The translations under genes and the position numbers were made by a program. Under the pieces are notes generated by a model that saw only the letters and a program-made list of their open reading frames with translations, was not told the DNA's origin and did not search any database. 64,000 nt of DNA from an uncultured Neglectibacter sp. (GTDB lineage Bacteria; Bacillota; Clostridia; Oscillospirales; Acutalibacteraceae): NCBI GenBank assembly GCA_946554335.1, contig CAMNSA010000001.1, forward strand, positions 1 through 64,000, given 5' to 3'. Shown in pieces: positions 1 through 9,418 of this stretch. How positions within the stretch are numbered: the first letter of the stretch is position 1; every line of letters begins with the position of its first letter.

Positions 1-3000
1 GCGGCAGAGTTGAAGAGGGTTGAAGCTGCTGCGTTTACGAAAGGAACAACAACTGGCTATGGTCCAGATGACACATTCTATGTTGCCATGGATCTCGACA
101 CGACCAATTTAGCGGATGCATATGCAGGTGCTACTGGAATTATGGGAATGCAGGTCTTTTTCAAAATTCCGGAAGATACTTTTGAATTGGTTAAAGCCAA
201 AGCATCCGATCCTAATATAGTTATAATGAACCCTGCTTTGACAGGTAAAGTAGCTAACGGAGATGATGTTGGCTATGAGGATACGGCTGGGCTTGAGGAC
301 TATTACGGTAGTTGTACTGCTTCTGTGGATATTAACACAACCAACGGGAAGTCTTACATTGTTGTGACACTGCAGATTTCAAGCGGGAACTATCTTATTC
401 CTGTGAAGCATACTGGATGGGAAGTACTTTTCCCAGTAAAGGTAAAAAATACGGCGGCACCTGGCTCAAAATCTATTGAGTTTACTACGGAGGCTGTTGG
501 TGCTGGTGGCACCGAGATTCAGTATGTTACGAATGAGAATGGACAGACACCTACAAAAGCGGGTGAGGTCACTCTGGATAAAATTGAAACAGCCGCTCTT
601 TCCCTTAAAGTAACCGGCCCCTCTATCGAACTGAAGGGCACTCCCAAGGTACTGAACACGACTGGTCAGAAGGTTACTGTTACGCCTGGCGGCGGCTTGA
701 CCCCAGCATCTGACGCTGAGTGGCTTATTTGTGAGTCTGGTCAGACCACAGGTGTTACCGCTACTGCTGTAGCGAAGGGCGATGACTATGAGCTCACCTT
801 CGATGCCAGTACCTTGAAGACTGACGGCGCCACCGAGTATGTAGTTGTTTACAAGAAGGACACTACTACTCTGAAGACCGAAGGCAAGTTCAAAGTGCTG
901 GCCGCTTTGACCGGTACTGCCAAGATCACCGGTACGGCCAAGGTAGGCGAGACTCTGACGGCAGCTCTTGATGGCGGCCCTGCCGGCGCTACCCTGAAGT
1001 ATCAGTGGACTGCGGGCGGAAAGAGCATTTCCGGCGCGACCAGCTCAACCTATACTCTTACTGCTGCTGAGGCAGGAAAGACGATCAGCGTTGTGATTTC
1101 AGCGACCGGTTATGAAGGCACCAAAACAGCTCCCGCAACAGCGGCAGTTGCTGACGGCGACGCTCCTTCCATTAGCGGAGTAACGATTGATACTGCGGAA
1201 TATGGTGCGGACATCACCGCTGCCATTAAGGCCAAGTTCACTTCGGATGCTTCTTCGACCTTCACCTTTAGTGCGGTTAACAACAGCATTCTGAAGGTTG
1301 ACAGCAACAAGGTTACAGTTGGAAAGGGCGCCATTTCCGGCGGCAATAACACTGTAAACGTTTCTATCAAGCGGCCTGGTTATGCTGCTGCCAGCACCAC
1401 GGCTACCTTGACTGCAAAGACCAAGAAGCAGTTGACCCTGGCAGCCAGCGGCACGGCAGGAAGCGGCGCTGTGTATAATCTGCCCACTCCCACCGGTATG
1501 GTTTCCGGCGATACTGCTCCCACAGTGACCTGGACCAAGGGCACCGAGACCGGATGTACCGCTGTTCTGAGTGGCACAACGATCACGGCTACTCTTACTG
1601 ATCTTGCCATTCCCGGCACGGTCGCTTTGACAGCTGCTATCACCTCTGATGATTATCAGCTGAACAACACCAGCTACACACTGAATGTTTCCGCTGCGGC
1701 TATGACCAGTATCACCCTGGATGCTCCCACTGGCTTCTCTGTAAGCCCGGATGCTGTTGTTCAGGGCTCCACAGGCAACACGATCACCATCACTCCCGCT
1801 GAGGATTATGCCATCGATAGTGTTACCGGTACCGGTGTAACCTGGACCTCCGGCAATACCTTCACGCTGGATACCACTGCGGGCCAGGCCAGCGTAACGG
1901 TGAAGATTACCGGCCATGCTGCGAAGACCATCACCGCTACAGTGCCCTCCAAGCACTATGACGGAACGAACAAGGTAGAAGGCACTATCACCTTTGCTGA
2001 TAAGGGTGGAAATCCTGTAAATGCCACTTATACTGACGCTACCTTCGCTGACGCCAATGTTGGCACCGGCAAGGCAGTTACCATCAATGGCATTGTATGG
2101 CCCAACGATGGCAACACCTACACCTATGTTGCTACCGGCGACATTCAGGCTACTACTCCCAGTGCAGCAACTGCTGCAGCTACGGCTGTTTCTACCACTG
2201 CTCCCACTGCGGATGCTGTGAAGGAAGCCATCAAGGCTGCTGTGATCACCTTTACCAATGAGGACGGCAAAACCTTCACCAAGACAGTAGAAGATCTGCT
2301 TTCCGGCTCTGCTGATCTGGATGCTGCCATCGCCGCTGCTATCAACAACGTAGAGGCCTTCAAGGGCCCGATGGAGGCAGGTCCCGAAGTGAAGTTTGAG
2401 GCCAGTGCAGATGTTGCAGTTGAGAGTGCTCTCGCTGTGAATGCTACTCAGAACGGCACCATTGTTCCTGAGAACACCGTTGCAGGCGCTGCTTCCTTTG
2501 GCTTTGCAGATCCTGCCCCGGCTGGCTTGACCATTGATGCCACCACTGGTAAGATCGCTGTTGCTGAAGATGCAGACACTGCTGCTCCCATTGCGGCTGT
2601 TGTTGAAATTAAGGGTGCAGATGGAACCGCTCTTGCTACCATCAATATGGCAGTAACTGTGTCGGCCGGAACTTATGGCTATGCCATTGAGAACTTGGCT
2701 GAGAATGCTACCGGCGCTGTCGACCTAGGCAACATTGTTTCCATGCTGGATGTATCCGGTGACGCGAACATCACCGCTCTGCCCGCTACCATTGAGCTGA
2801 GCCTGAATGTGACCAAGAGCACCACTCCCCCTCCCGGACCCTCCGGTTCCTTCAAGCCTTACATGGACGGCTACGAAGACGGCACTCTGTTGCCCGGCAG
2901 GTCTGTGACCCGTGCTCAGTTCGCCAAAATGCTGGTGATCGCCACCGGTAAGTTCGACGAGACCAAGACCTATGAGAAGCCTGACTACCCGGATGTCATC

Positions 3001-3471
3001 GAGGGCAAGTGGTATGTTCCCTACATCGCCTGCGCGGTGGAGAACAAGATCATGGACGGCAAGGAAGACGGCAAGATGTATCCCAACAAGACCATTACCC
3101 GTCAGGAAGCCGCCAAGATGATCTATGTTGCCCTGGGCACCACGGATGAGATCAAGACCACCGATAAGGTCAAGGACTTTGACTCTGTACAGAACTGGGC
3201 CAAGATGTATGTGGCCACTCTGGTGGAGAAGAACATCATCAAGGGCTTTGACGATGGTACCTTCAAGCCCAAGAACAACATCACCCGTGCACAGGCCGCG
3301 GTTATGATCAACCGTCTGCTGGGCTTCGATCCTGACGAAGCTGAGCGGGCCAAGATCGCAGAGCTGACCATCGAGGATCAGTTCCCCGATGTGAAGCCCA
3401 GCGGAAACTGGTCTTATGCACACCTGATGTATGCTGCCGGAAAGCTGCCGGATTCCTATTACGCTGGCTAA
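1..3471 (+). CDS. SLH-domain surface protein with Ig-like repeats (5' end outside window)
   Basis: The reading frame is open from the first base, so the true start and probable signal peptide lie upstream. About 1,156 residues are visible. The first ~190 resemble a cohesin-like/carbohydrate-binding beta domain (inference). Then come Ig-like repeats, including one with the common Y-Q-W...I-S-G-A-T...Y-T-L-T pattern (nt 900-1150) and a Y-D-G-type repeat (nt 1950-2160). A Thr/Pro linker (TTPPPGPSG) leads to three SLH domains from about nt 2850 to the end, with the usual F.D...W....I......I..G......F.P...ITRAQ layout. SLH domains bind pyruvylated secondary cell-wall polymer, so the protein is anchored on the outside of the cell. 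The first ~600 nt are visibly richer in A+T than the rest. A strong terminator follows. The ligand is unknown. Confidence 0.85.
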   Translation, partial: AAELKRVEAAAFTKGTTTGYGPDDTFYVAMDLDTTNLADAYAGATGIMGMQVFFKIPEDTFELVKAKASDPNIVIMNPALTGKVANGDDVGYEDTAGLEDYYGSCTASVDINTTNGKSYIVVTLQISSGNYLIPVKHTGWEVLFPVKVKNTAAPGSKSIEFTTEAVGAGGTEIQYVTNENGQTPTKAGEVTLDKIETAALSLKVTGPSIELKGTPKVLNTTGQKVTVTPGGGLTPASDAEWLICESGQTTGVTATAVAKGDDYELTFDASTLKTDGATEYVVVYKKDTTTLKTEGKFKVLAALTGTAKITGTAKVGETLTAALDGGPAGATLKYQWTAGGKSISGATSSTYTLTAAEAGKTISVVISATGYEGTKTAPATAAVADGDAPSISGVTIDTAEYGADITAAIKAKFTSDASSTFTFSAVNNSILKVDSNKVTVGKGAISGGNNTVNVSIKRPGYAAASTTATLTAKTKKQLTLAASGTAGSGAVYNLPTPTGMVSGDTAPTVTWTKGTETGCTAVLSGTTITATLTDLAIPGTVALTAAITSDDYQLNNTSYTLNVSAAAMTSITLDAPTGFSVSPDAVVQGSTGNTITITPAEDYAIDSVTGTGVTWTSGNTFTLDTTAGQASVTVKITGHAAKTITATVPSKHYDGTNKVEGTITFADKGGNPVNATYTDATFADANVGTGKAVTINGIVWPNDGNTYTYVATGDIQATTPSAATAAATAVSTTAPTADAVKEAIKAAVITFTNEDGKTFTKTVEDLLSGSADLDAAIAAAINNVEAFKGPMEAGPEVKFEASADVAVESALAVNATQNGTIVPENTVAGAASFGFADPAPAGLTIDATTGKIAVAEDADTAAPIAAVVEIKGADGTALATINMAVTVSAGTYGYAIENLAENATGAVDLGNIVSMLDVSGDANITALPATIELSLNVTKSTTPPPGPSGSFKPYMDGYEDGTLLPGRSVTRAQFAKMLVIATGKFDETKTYEKPDYPDVIEGKWYVPYIACAVENKIMDGKEDGKMYPNKTITRQEAAKMIYVALGTTDEIKTTDKVKDFDSVQNWAKMYVATLVEKNIIKGFDDGTFKPKNNITRAQAAVMINRLLGFDPDEAERAKIAELTIEDQFPDVKPSGNWSYAHLMYAAGKLPDSYYAG

Positions 3472-3511
3472 ACCGGTAACAAAAAAGAATAAGTCTCCTT
3501 GGTAGACTGAG

Positions 3512-3552
3512 AGAGCCCCCCGCGCGGATTCCGCACGGGGGGCTCTTCTTTT
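3512..3552 (+). terminator. Rho-independent terminator of the SLH protein gene
   Basis: An 11-bp stem, AGAGCCCCCCG (3512-3522) with CGGGGGGCTCT (3536-3546), is followed by TTCTTTT. It lies 40 nt after the stop codon. Confidence 0.9.
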
Positions 3553-3589
3553 CTTGCTTTTCCCACCACTTGCTTGGCTTTCCCACTAC

Positions 3590-3935
3590 TTACTTGCCTC
3601 TCCCTTTGGGGTGAGTACGCGCCGGTGGGGCGTTGCTACGAACTGACCGAGCCGGCAGGCGAGACGGCGGCATGGTGAAGCCATGACGGAGAGGGCAAGA
3701 ATCAGCGCGAAAGGACACAACCTCTCAGTCAGCCTAGCGGCTGCCAGCGTCTCCACTTCCGTTTCGGTCAGCTCGCGGCTTGTGTCCCACCGGGACACGC
3801 TCGCCCTTACTCAGAGGAGCCAAGTCTAACGACTAACATCTAGCATCTAACAACTACCAAGGGGGGAGCTAGGGGAAAGGGCACGCCCTTTCCCTTGACC
3901 TTGTCTAACAACTAATATCTAACATCTAACAACTG
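3590..3935. repeat. Dispersed intergenic repeat cluster, copy A
   Basis: No gene is seen between 3472 and 4030. The stretch carries the modules that recur in other spacers of this window: a CTCTCCCTTTGG/GGAGAGG-type segment, CTGACCGAGCCGGCAGGCGAGAC (near 3644; similar at 7712 and 7768), a CATGGTGAAGCCATG hairpin, GCCAAG, and strings of a degenerate 7-mer (TAACGAC, TAACATC, TAGCATC, TAACAAC) at about 3827-3857 and 3902-3931. There is also a GAAAGGGCACGCCCTTTC hairpin near 3873. These are spacer elements of unknown function. Confidence 0.7.
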
Positions 3936-3963
3936 CTGCGCGGTGCCAAGGGGGCTTTCTCTC

Positions 3964-3992
3964 TTGCGCTTTTGGGGAAAAACGGGTAAAAT
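3964..3992 (+). promoter_or_regulatory. Probable promoter of lepA
   Basis: TTGCGC (3964-3969), a 17-bp spacer and TAAAAT (3987-3992) lie 44 nt before the lepA start. Confidence 0.6.
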
Positions 3993-4036
3993 AACTACAA
4001 AGCTCTTTTTATTCCGAAGAAAAAGGACAAGTGCAA

Positions 4037-5839
4037 ATGGATAAAAGCAAGATCAGAAATTTCAGCATTGTGGCCCATATCGACCACGGGAAAAGCACCC
4101 TGGCAGACCGGATTCTGGAAGAGACCCAGGCGGTGTCCAAGAGAGAGATGGAAAATCAGCTTCTGGACAACATGGATCTGGAACGGGAACGGGGCATCAC
4201 CATCAAGGCCCACGCGGTCACCCTGAACTACCGGGCAGACGACGGGGAAGAGTACACCTTTAACCTTATCGACACCCCCGGCCATGTGGACTTCAACTAC
4301 GAGGTCTCCCGGTCCCTGGCCGCCTGCGAGGGGGCTGTGCTGGTGGTGGACTCCTCACAGGGCATTGAGGCGCAGACCTTAGCCAATACTTATCTCGCAG
4401 TGGATGCGGGCTTGGAGATCGTGCCGGTGCTCAACAAGATCGACCTTGTAAGCGCCGACCCGGATCGGGTCGCTCACGAGATCGAGGATGTGATCGGCAT
4501 CCCCGCCATAGACGCACCCCGCATTTCCGCCAAGACAGGCCTCAACATCAAAGAGGTTTTGGAGCGGATCGTCACCGATATTCCCGCGCCCAGGGGGGAC
4601 GAAAACGCGCCTTTAAAAGCTTTGATCTTCGACTCCTATTACGACGCCTACCGGGGCGTGATCGTCTATGTGCGCATTGTGGACGGCACCCTGCGGGCAG
4701 GGGACGCCATCCGCATGATGGCCTCCGGGGGCGAGTTTTCCGTGGTGGAATGTGGTCTCTTGCGGGCCACCTCTTTAGAGCCCAGGGAAGCTCTCTCTGC
4801 CGGAGAGGTGGGATATATCGCGGCCTCCATCAAGGAGGTGCGCCAGGCCAGGGTGGGCGACACCGTTACCCTTAAGGATCATCCCGCAAAGGAGGCGCTG
4901 CCTGGATACCGGGCGGTACAGCCCATGGTATTCTGCGGAATTTATCCGGCGGACGGCGCCCATTATGCCGATCTGCGGGACGCCCTGGAAAAGCTGCAAT
5001 TAAACGACGCTTCCTTGAGCTTCGAGCCGGAAACCTCCGTGGCCCTGGGGTTCGGATTTCGCTGCGGCTTTTTGGGGCTTCTGCACATGGAGATCATCGA
5101 AGAGCGGCTGGAAAGGGAATACAATTTAGATCTGATCACCACCGCCCCCAGCGTAGTTTACAAGATCGTCAAAACCAACGGGGAAGAGCTGCAGATCGAC
5201 AACCCCACCAATTATCCGGACCCGGCGACCATTAAAAGCGCCGAGGAGCCTATCACAAACGCCCACATCTACTCCCCCTCGGAGTTTGTGGGAAATATCA
5301 TGGAGCTTTGCCAGGAGCGCAGGGGCGTATTCCAGGATATGAAGTATCTGGACACGGACCGGGTGGATATCCACTACGAGCTGCCCCTCAATGAGATCAT
5401 CTATGACTTTTTCGACGCCTTAAAGTCCCGCACCAGGGGGTACGCCTCCTTTGATTACGAGCTTCTGGGCTACCGGAAGAGCGAGCTTGTGAAGCTGGAT
5501 ATCATGCTCAACGGCGAGGTGGTGGACGCGCTGTCCTTCATCCTTCACGCGGAAAAGGCCTATCCCAGGGCCAGAAAGATGACGGAAAAGCTGAAGGAGA
5601 AGATCCCAAGACAGCTTTTCGAGGTGCCGATCCAGGCCTGCGTCGGGGGAAAGATCATCGCCAGGGAGACGGTGAAGGCCATGCGCAAGGACGTGCTGGC
5701 CAAGTGCTACGGCGGCGATATCACCCGGAAAAAGAAGCTGTTAGAGAAGCAAAAGGAAGGCAAGAAGCGGATGCGTCAGTTGGGCACGGTGGAGGTCCCC
5801 CAGGAGGCCTTCATGGCCGTTTTGAAGCTGGATGAATAA
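4037..5839 (+). CDS. lepA: Elongation factor 4 (LepA), ribosome back-translocating GTPase
   Basis: A 600-residue translational GTPase, the usual LepA length. It begins [20 protein letters not shown], with the G1 loop AHIDHGKS, G3 DTPGHVDF and G4 NKID. The LepA-specific C-terminal domain is complete, ending in the basic [20 protein letters not shown] stretch. LepA binds stalled ribosomes, promotes reverse translocation and helps 30S maturation; it acts in the cytoplasm at the ribosome. I chose ATG at 4037 because AAAAGGAC sits 9 nt upstream; an in-frame GTG at 4031 would add two residues. It appears monocistronic, with its own promoter and a 550-nt repeat-filled spacer after it. Nothing in the protein looks abnormal. 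Confidence 0.97.
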   Translation: MDKSKIRNFSIVAHIDHGKSTLADRILEETQAVSKREMENQLLDNMDLERERGITIKAHAVTLNYRADDGEEYTFNLIDTPGHVDFNYEVSRSLAACEGAVLVVDSSQGIEAQTLANTYLAVDAGLEIVPVLNKIDLVSADPDRVAHEIEDVIGIPAIDAPRISAKTGLNIKEVLERIVTDIPAPRGDENAPLKALIFDSYYDAYRGVIVYVRIVDGTLRAGDAIRMMASGGEFSVVECGLLRATSLEPREALSAGEVGYIAASIKEVRQARVGDTVTLKDHPAKEALPGYRAVQPMVFCGIYPADGAHYADLRDALEKLQLNDASLSFEPETSVALGFGFRCGFLGLLHMEIIEERLEREYNLDLITTAPSVVYKIVKTNGEELQIDNPTNYPDPATIKSAEEPITNAHIYSPSEFVGNIMELCQERRGVFQDMKYLDTDRVDIHYELPLNEIIYDFFDALKSRTRGYASFDYELLGYRKSELVKLDIMLNGEVVDALSFILHAEKAYPRARKMTEKLKEKIPRQLFEVPIQACVGGKIIARETVKAMRKDVLAKCYGGDITRKKKLLEKQKEGKKRMRQLGTVEVPQEAFMAVLKLDE

Positions 5840-5937
5840 GCGGAAGGTGAGACAAAGACCTAAAGCCTTCCCTTATTTATAGAAGGGGAACAGACTGTTT
5901 CACAGTCTGTAGGAATCGGCGAACACCGCTTACTTTT

Positions 5938-6094
5938 CTCTTGCCTCCCCTTGTTTACAAGGGGAGGTGGCATGGCGTAGCCATGACGGAGAGGATAAGG
6001 AAAAGTGACAAAGTTCCATCCCTTCCCCTTCTAGAATCAAGGGAGAGCCAAGCTCTTATCTAACGACTAATATCTAAAATCTAACAACTACTAT
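5938..6094. repeat. 157-bp direct repeat, unit 1
   Basis: It is identical to 6165-6321 apart from one base (G at 6047, A at 6274), at an offset of 227 bp. The unit contains an inverted repeat CCTCCCCTTgtttacAAGGGGAGG, a GGCATGGCGTAGCCATG hairpin and the degenerate 7-mer string. The near identity implies a recent duplication or gene conversion. Confidence 0.92.
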
Positions 6095-6164
6095 GGGAGA
6101 GCCAAGTCCTTTCTAACGACTAACTACTGAACGCTAACAACTACTATAGGGAGCCAAGCCCCTG

Positions 6165-6321
6165 CTCTTGCCTCCCCTTGTTTACAAGGGGAGGTGGCAT
6201 GGCGTAGCCATGACGGAGAGGATAAGGAAAAGTGACAAAGTTCCATCCCTTCCCCTTCTAGAATCAAGGGAGAACCAAGCTCTTATCTAACGACTAATAT
6301 CTAAAATCTAACAACTACTAT
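6165..6321. repeat. 157-bp direct repeat, unit 2
   Basis: This is the second copy of 5938-6094, with one mismatch at 6274. It ends 70 nt before the hemW start. Confidence 0.92.
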
Positions 6322-6391
6322 AGGTGAGCCAAGCCATCTCTAAACGACTAACTACGGAACGCTGTCAACTACCCGCAACGGAGGGAACACA

Positions 6392-7498
6392 ATGGACAGA
6401 AAACTGGGAATTTATCTGCACGTCCCCTTCTGCAACGGGAAATGCCCTTACTGCGACTTCTATTCTGTTTTCCGGGACGAGGAGCTGATGGACCGGTATG
6501 TTCGCCGGATGACGGAGCTTGTGAAGCGCTGGGGCACGGGGGAGAAGGTTTCCTCCGTTTATTTCGGCGGCGGAACCCCCAGCCTTTTAGGGACGAAGCG
6601 CCTCTGTGAGCTGCTGAGAGCGGTGAAGCAGGCCTTTTCCCTCTCTGCAGACGGGGAGGTCACGGTGGAGATGAATCCGGCTTCCCGGGGGGTTCCGGAG
6701 TTCTTTCCCGCGCTTCGAGAGGCGGGCTTTAACCGGCTTTCCATTGGGGTGCAGTCCGCGAATGAAGACGAGCTGCGGCTGCTGGGGAGAAAGCATACCG
6801 CCCGGGACGCCGCTTTCACAGTGGAGGCGGCGAAGGAGGGCGGATTTTCCAATATTTCCCTGGACATGATGCTGGGGCTGCCCGGAGGGAGCAGAGAAAA
6901 GCTGCAAAATACCATCGACTTTTTTACCAACCTTGATCCCACTCATATCTCCGCCTATCTGCTGAAGGTGGAGGAGGGCACGCCCTTTTTTCAGAGGGGG
7001 GTGGAGGAAGCTCCGGAAGAGCGGGCCTGTGAGGAATATCTTTTTTGCGTGGAAGAGTTTTCCCGGCGCGGCTATGGGCAATATGAGATCAGCAATTTCG
7101 CAAAGCCCGGAATGGAGAGCCGTCACAATCTGCTGTACTGGCATGGGGAAGAATATTTGGGCTTTGGGCCGGGAGCCCATTCTTTTTACAAGGGAAAGCG
7201 ATTCTACTTTCCACGGAATCTGGAGGGTTTCCTAAAGGGAGGAGAGACGCAAAGCGATGGGGAAGGCGGCGGCTTTTCGGAATATGCCATGCTGAACCTG
7301 CGGCTTTGCGAGGGCCTGAGAAGGGAGCGATGCCTGAAACGGTTTCCGGAGGATGGGGAGGGTAAATTTCTTTCCATGCTGGAACGGGCCCGCCGACTTC
7401 CCGGTTCCCTGGTTCAATGGGATGAAAAGCATATCGCCCTTACGCCGGATGGCTTTTTGGTATCCAATGAGGTGATCGGGCGGCTGCTGGGATTTTAA
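6392..7498 (+). CDS. hemW: Radical SAM heme chaperone HemW (coproporphyrinogen oxidase-like)
   Basis: 368 residues. The N-terminus has the radical-SAM cluster motif CNGKCPYC (C-x3-C-x2-C), preceded by GIYLHVPF, and the glycine-rich SAM motif FGGGTPS. The motif RHNLLYW (H-N-x-x-Y-W) is diagnostic of HemW rather than oxygen-independent coproporphyrinogen oxidase HemN. HemW binds heme and is thought to insert it into respiratory enzymes; older annotations call it HemN. GGAGGG lies 8 nt before the ATG. In many Firmicutes hemW follows lepA directly; here a 550-nt repeat spacer separates them, so the genes may be transcribed separately. Length and motifs are normal. Confidence 0.95.
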   Translation: MDRKLGIYLHVPFCNGKCPYCDFYSVFRDEELMDRYVRRMTELVKRWGTGEKVSSVYFGGGTPSLLGTKRLCELLRAVKQAFSLSADGEVTVEMNPASRGVPEFFPALREAGFNRLSIGVQSANEDELRLLGRKHTARDAAFTVEAAKEGGFSNISLDMMLGLPGGSREKLQNTIDFFTNLDPTHISAYLLKVEEGTPFFQRGVEEAPEERACEEYLFCVEEFSRRGYGQYEISNFAKPGMESRHNLLYWHGEEYLGFGPGAHSFYKGKRFYFPRNLEGFLKGGETQSDGEGGGFSEYAMLNLRLCEGLRRERCLKRFPEDGEGKFLSMLERARRLPGSLVQWDEKHIALTPDGFLVSNEVIGRLLGF

Positions 7499-7835
7499 CA
7501 GAAAAGCGCCCCTCTCCTTCTGGGGACAAGGGAAGCCGAGGAACGCCCTCACAGTCATGGCTTTGCCGTGCCAGCTCTCCCAAAGGGAGAGCCAAGCTCT
7601 TGCTCTTGCCTCCCCTTACACAAAAGGGGCGCTGGTCTCCGGTGGAGAACTCAGCTGCCGCTTCAGGCATTGCTGGATGTGCCCCACCGGGGCACATCAA
7701 CCGTCCAGCGCTGACCGAACCGGCAGGTGAGACCGCTACTAAACGCATGACTGACACTGGCATGCAGCAACCGAGCCGGTAGGCGAGACAGGGGACTATG
7801 CCGAAGCATGGGGGTGGGGATCAAAGGTCTTAAAG
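7499..7835. repeat. Dispersed intergenic repeat cluster, copy D
   Basis: No gene is seen. The stretch contains GGCTTTGCCGTGCC and CTCTCCCaaaGGGAGAG hairpins, GCCAAG, CTCTTGCCTCCCCTT (shared with the 157-bp repeat), a GTGCCCCACCGGGGCAC hairpin near 7679, and two copies of the ACCGA[AG]CCGG[CT]AGG[CT]GAGAC motif near 7712 and 7768. Confidence 0.65.
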
Positions 7836-7876
7836 AAAAGCTCCGGAGCTTTACTGTGAAGGCTCCGGGGCTTTAT
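7836..7876 (-). terminator. Terminator of the ogg operon (minus strand)
   Basis: AAAGCTCCGGAGC (7837-7849) pairs with GCTCCGGGGCTTT (7862-7874). On the minus strand the stem is followed by TTCTTTAAG. It lies 17 nt past the ogg stop. Confidence 0.7.
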
Positions 7877-7892
7877 AAAATGTTGAGGAGCT

Positions 7893-8714
7893 TTATAAAA
7901 AAAGTTCCTTGTGCATCCGGCTGTAATGGAACAGGTATTGCTGGGCAAGGCCGGCGTATTCTCCGAATTCCGCCGGTGTGCGGTCGGGAAGAAGCTTTGT
8001 CATCACCCGCTTCATCCACACATCCATGGGGAAGCAGGAGGTTTTATGGAACCCGTAAAGCAGGGTACATTCCGCAACCTTGGGCCCCACGCCGGAGATC
8101 TTTTGCAGCTCCTGCCGTCCGAAGTCCGCCTCCTCCCGGATGATGGCCTGAAAATCGACCTCTCCCGAGACCACTTTCCGGGCGGCGTCCAGCAGATATT
8201 TGGCCCGGAAGCCCGCCCGCAGGGGGGAAAGCTGTTCCAGCGACAGAGAGGCAAGGCGCTCCGGACCGGGAAAAGCGTGAAGCTCGCTTCCCGGGATGGA
8301 AGAGCCGAATTCTCCGCAGAGGCGCTCAATGATCCCTTTGATGCGGGGAATATGATTGTTTTGAGAGATCAGGAAGGAGCAAAGGGCCTCCCAGGGCTCT
8401 TGACAAAGGAGGCGGATGCCCGGGGCAAAGGAGCAGGCGTCCTTCAGGAGCGGGTCTATAGAGGCGAGGCTTTCCCGGAGCCTGGGGTAGTCCGTACTCA
8501 GGTCAAAATAGGGGGTCCAAATAGTTTGAAACTCCTCCTTCGTACAGAAGAGGAGAAGCTTGTCCCCCTCTCTGCGAAGCCGCAGCGCTTTCCCGAAGGC
8601 CGCGCCCTCCCACAGCGAGCCATCCTCTTCTATGCAGCGCCAGCGAAAGGCCTGCCCGCAGTCCAGCGTTTCCGGCAGGTCAAAGCAGGCGGGAATGGAA
8701 ACGACCTCACTCAT
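7893..8714 (-). CDS. ogg: 8-oxoguanine DNA glycosylase (HhH-GPD family, OGG1-like)
   Basis: 273 residues. The N-terminal domain starts with the OGG signature F-D-L-P-E-T-L-D-C-G-Q-A-F-R-W. The HhH-GPD core ends in ISGVGPKVAECTLLYGF, whose Lys aligns with catalytic Lys249 of OGG1, and CFPMDVWMKRV, whose Asp aligns with the conserved Asp268. It should excise 8-oxoguanine opposite C and nick the strand by beta-elimination. The ATG overlaps the stop of the upstream gene by 4 nt (ATGA at 8711-8714), so the two are translationally coupled. A terminator follows. Oxidised-base repair in what looks like an anaerobe fits occasional oxygen exposure. Confidence 0.9.
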   Translation of the reverse strand: MSEVVSIPACFDLPETLDCGQAFRWRCIEEDGSLWEGAAFGKALRLRREGDKLLLFCTKEEFQTIWTPYFDLSTDYPRLRESLASIDPLLKDACSFAPGIRLLCQEPWEALCSFLISQNNHIPRIKGIIERLCGEFGSSIPGSELHAFPGPERLASLSLEQLSPLRAGFRAKYLLDAARKVVSGEVDFQAIIREEADFGRQELQKISGVGPKVAECTLLYGFHKTSCFPMDVWMKRVMTKLLPDRTPAEFGEYAGLAQQYLFHYSRMHKELFL

Positions 8715-9418
8715 CTGTTTTTTTCATCGGCCTTCTGCCGGTCCTGAGGCTCCCGGGAGGTGAGAAAACGGATGGAGCGCTCAATGGCGTCCTTGGAGTT
8801 TCCCCAGTCGCTGCCTGTGCTGCGGTAGTCGAACATTCGGCAGAAGTGGGTCACATCCTCGTTTAAAGCGGCCAAATATTTTCCCGCCAGAGCAGTCGTG
8901 TCCTCGTAAAAGAGAGAAACGCTTTTTTTCGGCAGGCCTTTCGCCGCTTCCAGGACCTGCAGGTAATGGGGGAAGCAGATGTATTCCTGCTCCTGATAGA
9001 GCGTTCGGAATTCCGGATCCTTCTGCCAAAGGTCGACCATCGTCTCCAGCAGATGGGCGGTGTTCTTTTCCAGATTTTCACAGATAAAGCAGCTGTCCTT
9101 CCGCCTTGCGAGGGTGGGAAGGACTTTTTTGAGGGGCGCCGCCTTTTTCGGAAAGGCCTCGCTTCTGATCTCGGCCAGCAGGCTTTCCAGGATCAGCGCC
9201 ACGGAAAGCCTGCTGCCCCGGGCGAGGATCTGGTTGAAGTGCTCCTCGCAAAAGCCCAGGCGGTTGGTTTCCTCCCGCACATCCGGCTCCATCATGGCTG
9301 CGCCGGTGATATAGGTGGCCATTCTGTCCTCCAGCATATCCCGCATCCGGCAGAAGGGGCAGCCGTCTTTGGGAAGGAAAACATCATGGATCGGAATAGA
9401 GCACAAATCTTCGCGCAT
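8711..9418 (-). CDS. DUF6062-like cysteine-rich protein of unknown function
   Basis: 235 residues, no signal peptide or membrane segment. It has paired Cys/His motifs: C-P-F-C near the start, G-F-C-E-E-H-F, then C-F-I-C and C-F-P-H in the second half. This suggests two similar halves, each with a CxxC + CxxH site that could bind zinc or a cluster. I recognise the overall pattern as the DUF6062 family of Clostridia, from memory. I start at ATG 9418 because GGAGGT lies 7 nt upstream on the minus strand; the frame could open 17 codons earlier without a ribosome site. It is the first gene of an operon with ogg (4-nt overlap), so a role with nucleic acids or oxidative damage is possible but unproven. 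Confidence 0.75.
   Translation of the reverse strand: MREDLCSIPIHDVFLPKDGCPFCRMRDMLEDRMATYITGAAMMEPDVREETNRLGFCEEHFNQILARGSRLSVALILESLLAEIRSEAFPKKAAPLKKVLPTLARRKDSCFICENLEKNTAHLLETMVDLWQKDPEFRTLYQEQEYICFPHYLQVLEAAKGLPKKSVSLFYEDTTALAGKYLAALNEDVTHFCRMFDYRSTGSDWGNSKDAIERSIRFLTSREPQDRQKADEKNR

Larger units (their letters stand above)
5840..6391. repeat. Spacer made of intergenic repeats (copies B and C)
   Basis: There is no gene here. It holds a hairpin ACAGACTGtttcaCAGTCTGT (about 5891-5911) and a perfectly spaced long direct repeat, annotated separately. Several GCCAAG + (TAACGAC/TAATATC/TAAAATC/TAACAAC) strings fill the rest. No clear terminator of lepA with a U-run is seen. Confidence 0.75.

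Noticed and set aside
7600-7782. Short plus-strand frame in the spacer after hemW
   Set aside because: It lies within dispersed repeats and has no ribosome site.
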